Positions 61,848 through 64,000 of a DNA stretch of 64,000 nucleotides are shown in pieces. The DNA is from Oscheius dolichura (Eukaryota > Nematoda > Chromadorea > Rhabditida > Rhabditidae). A program made the position numbers and the translations under genes. Within the stretch, counting starts at the first letter, position 1. Every line of letters starts with the position of its first letter. Below the pieces are notes generated by a model. It saw nothing but the letters and a program-made list of their open reading frames with translations, searched no databases and had not been told where the DNA came from. The DNA lies in NCBI GenBank assembly GCA_932521035.1, contig OW051496.1, positions 1,674,001 to 1,738,000 on the forward strand, given 5' to 3'.

Positions 61848-64000
61848 CTATGCTCGTATTTGTTCTGTTATCCTGTCCATTTTTACTAGCCGCCGCATGT
61901 CGAATTTCCTCAGATTCACAGTAATATAAGCACCATCAAAAATACGCTCAGCATAAGCACGGCCAGCTGCTATAGAATGCATAGGGCCTCTAGAAAATAA
62001 TAACCTAAAAATTAAAAAAGCAGCAAACCTTTCTGCGAAGCCGCAAAGCATATAGAGATTTTGATACAATGGATGCTCTCCGATAATCGGCGCGGAGTCA
62101 AATGTATTCACTGGCTGATAATAAGCCCAAGCATTTTTAATCTGTAACTATACTATATAAAACGCTGGAAAAATGCGCACTTTAGCTGTAAAAAATGAAG
62201 GAATCCGTTTTACAAGAGCTGGCCAAATCTTATCATAAAATTCATTGTAGTCAACATCAAGATTGCTGTGATCTGCTGCATCATCTTCTTCCTAAATTAT
62301 GAAATTAAATTATTCAGCAAAAATTCAAACCTTTGAAGGATTTCTACCGACTAAATACGTATTTCCAACATCATTCTGTCTGACATAGACACCAGATGGA
62401 TCTACGAGGAAAGGCACATCAACCGGCACGTCAGAAGCATTAATAACGAAGACTTGACGTTTTCTTGGCTCTATTGGTACTGGTACTGATAGGAGGCCGT
62501 TTCCTTTGCCTAAAAATAGCAATCAATATCCACAACAAAATAATAAAAGCGTACCAATTCCTGCCATTTCTGCTATTTTCCCAGCCCATGGACCAGCACA
62601 ATTGATAATCTGGTAAGCACGAATAGGACGAGCAGAGGCGTCTGTCATTTGCGTTCGTACCTGCAGCAAAAAAAAGGATATAATCAAAACGAGATAATCA
62701 ATAAAATATAAAAACAAGCGAAAGACTTACAAAAGCACCAACAATTCGCTGGGATTTTAGCTTTTCATCATCAGCATTGTCTAGATCTCCCATCGCGTGA
62801 ATTTCGGCTTTTGGACGAAGACGTTCAAATTCAAATCCTTCTACTTCGCCTTTTACATACTGAAAATAAAAATAAATAAGTAAAAATAATGTAAGGAGAG
62901 TATAGGCAATTTGGATGGCTCAAGTATGAATATGCAAAAAAGTTTCGGCTAACTTCTTTCGATTGTTTTTTTCAATATTCCGTTATTTTAATCTTATACA
63001 ATCATGTATAGCTCGCTCTTGTAATGATTTTATGTTCGAAACGTCACACAGTGAAGTCTTTTCAGGCATTTCAGGTAAAAACAAAAATATACAACGTCAA
63101 AGATGAATTCCTCCAAAAATTGGATTTCCAGTTTGAATTTCATCAAGATTCTACAATTTCCTATATCACAAGATGTTCCTATTGGTAAAAATTATATAAA
63201 AATATTAGAAAATCACACGGAAAACAGAAATAACGTTATCCGAAAGTAAATTTCCTGAGCCACCTAAATTAAAAAGCTCAAAAAATTACCTGTACACCTA
63301 AAGTTATATTCTTCTCTCTAATAGCTGACAACAATTGCCAGGTATCAATAGTTCCTTCATTTTCAAGTCCTGAATTTATTCTACATGCTAAAAATTAAAC
63401 AGAATGTTACCATATGATCCAAGCAGTACATCATCAAAGTTCATAAATGGAAATCGTTGTTGAAGTTCGTCTTTTTGCAATAATCCTACACGAGCTCCTG
63501 TGTTTCTACAAAAAGAAGGAATAAAAATAAATAAATAAGCTAATAACATTTGTGTTTTCCAATTATTTCTCATCTGCTCGGCTTCTTCTTCATTCGTAGC
63601 CAGGTGTAGATAACCAGTAGGAAGGAAATGTACGTCAGGTGGTACATTATCTAAATTTGTTGCTTTTAGAAGATAAACATTAATCTAACCAAGTATTTGT
63701 AGATGTTCTCCAGCGTGGCGCATAAATTCAGCAGAAAAAAGTGACATTTCTATATGTTCTGGTATTGAAAATTGCTGTGAAATGCCTCCAGTTCCAAGCA
63801 TTGTACTACTTTGAGCAAATTTATCATTATTTTCAACAACAACTACCTAAAACAGCAAATAAAAATGTAAAAATCAATGGCTACTTTGAGATCTTCATCA
63901 CGAAATCGCTGCTTTAGCCAATAAGCAGTAGAACTTCCTGTTAATCCACCACCAATAATTAAAAATTCAGCTCGATATGGTAAAACTTCGTGATCCAGTG
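61848..64000 (-). CDS. FOXRED1: FOXRED1, FAD-dependent oxidoreductase (5' end outside window)
   Basis: Minus strand, entering at the right edge and ending at 61848. The edge exon has the FAD-binding glycine motif in EFLIIGGGLTGSSTAYWLKQ. Further exons read MLGTGGISQQFSIPEHIEMS, LLQKDELQQRFPFMNFDDVL, IINCAGPWAGKIAEMAGIGT and VDVPFLVDPSGVYVRQND. The last exons read FDSAPIIGEHPLYQNLYMLC and GPMHSIAAGRAYAERIF. The DAAO-like fold and C-terminal segment are typical of the FOXRED1 family, a mitochondrial protein needed for assembly of respiratory complex I. The mitochondrial presequence would lie beyond the window. Confidence 0.85.

Overview
The window looks like a piece of a nematode nuclear genome, or that of a close ecdysozoan relative. 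Most genes are split by very short introns, many of 36-50 nt, with GT..TTTCAG borders. Recognisable genes are a fizzy-related/Cdh1 APC/C activator, a Pin1 prolyl isomerase, an RmlC-type rhamnose-pathway epimerase, FOXRED1, a C-type lectin, and degraded Gly-X-Y collagen remnants of the cuticle-collagen kind. The taxon call is inference from gene content and intron style; no rRNA or mitochondrial sequence is present to settle it.

Layout. 1-5.1 kb: kelch and other gene fragments, a four-TM gene, GC-rich CCCGGGAA clusters. 5.36-8.5 kb: a C-type lectin gene with a 2-kb transposon-filled intron. 9.1-15.2 kb: two small cysteine-rich secreted genes, a short TM/proline-glutamine-rich gene and fizzy-related. 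16.3-19.0 kb: a pogo-like DNA transposon. 19.2-21.3 kb (minus): the first coiled-coil/kelch gene. 22-27 kb: fold-back elements, a degenerate tandem repeat and the 3' end of an MFS transporter. 27.5-30.6 kb: second coiled-coil/kelch gene, whose 1.3-kb intron holds a mini-Helitron, an element carrying a PABP C-terminal domain fragment, and a TTAA-flanked MITE. 33-34.3 kb: small secreted peptides. 34.8-38.3 kb: a protein kinase-kelch fusion gene. 40 kb: a LEA-like gene. 40.8-46.8 kb: a full-length, apparently intact autonomous Helitron. 47.4-52.3 kb: kelch pseudogene, third coiled-coil/kelch gene and second kinase-kelch gene. 53-60.5 kb: segmentally duplicated and inverted DNA with small secreted genes, collagen debris, two non-autonomous Helitrons and RmlC. 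60.8-64 kb: Pin1 and FOXRED1 (runs off the edge).

The main candidate for an undescribed system is the kelch cluster. At least six loci share one C-terminal kelch module encoded by the same two exons. The module is joined either to a coiled-coil N terminus (19.2, 27.5 and 48.3 kb) or to a complete-looking protein kinase domain (34.8 and 50.0 kb). Kinase motifs (glycine loop, VK lysine, HRDIKP-N, DFG, APE) survive in both fusions, and several copies are visibly decaying. This resembles a fast-evolving family made by tandem duplication and module swapping inside a transposon-rich region. A second theme is a small-secreted-protein family whose members share promoter blocks. A third is several transposon types with readable ends, one of which has captured a host gene fragment.
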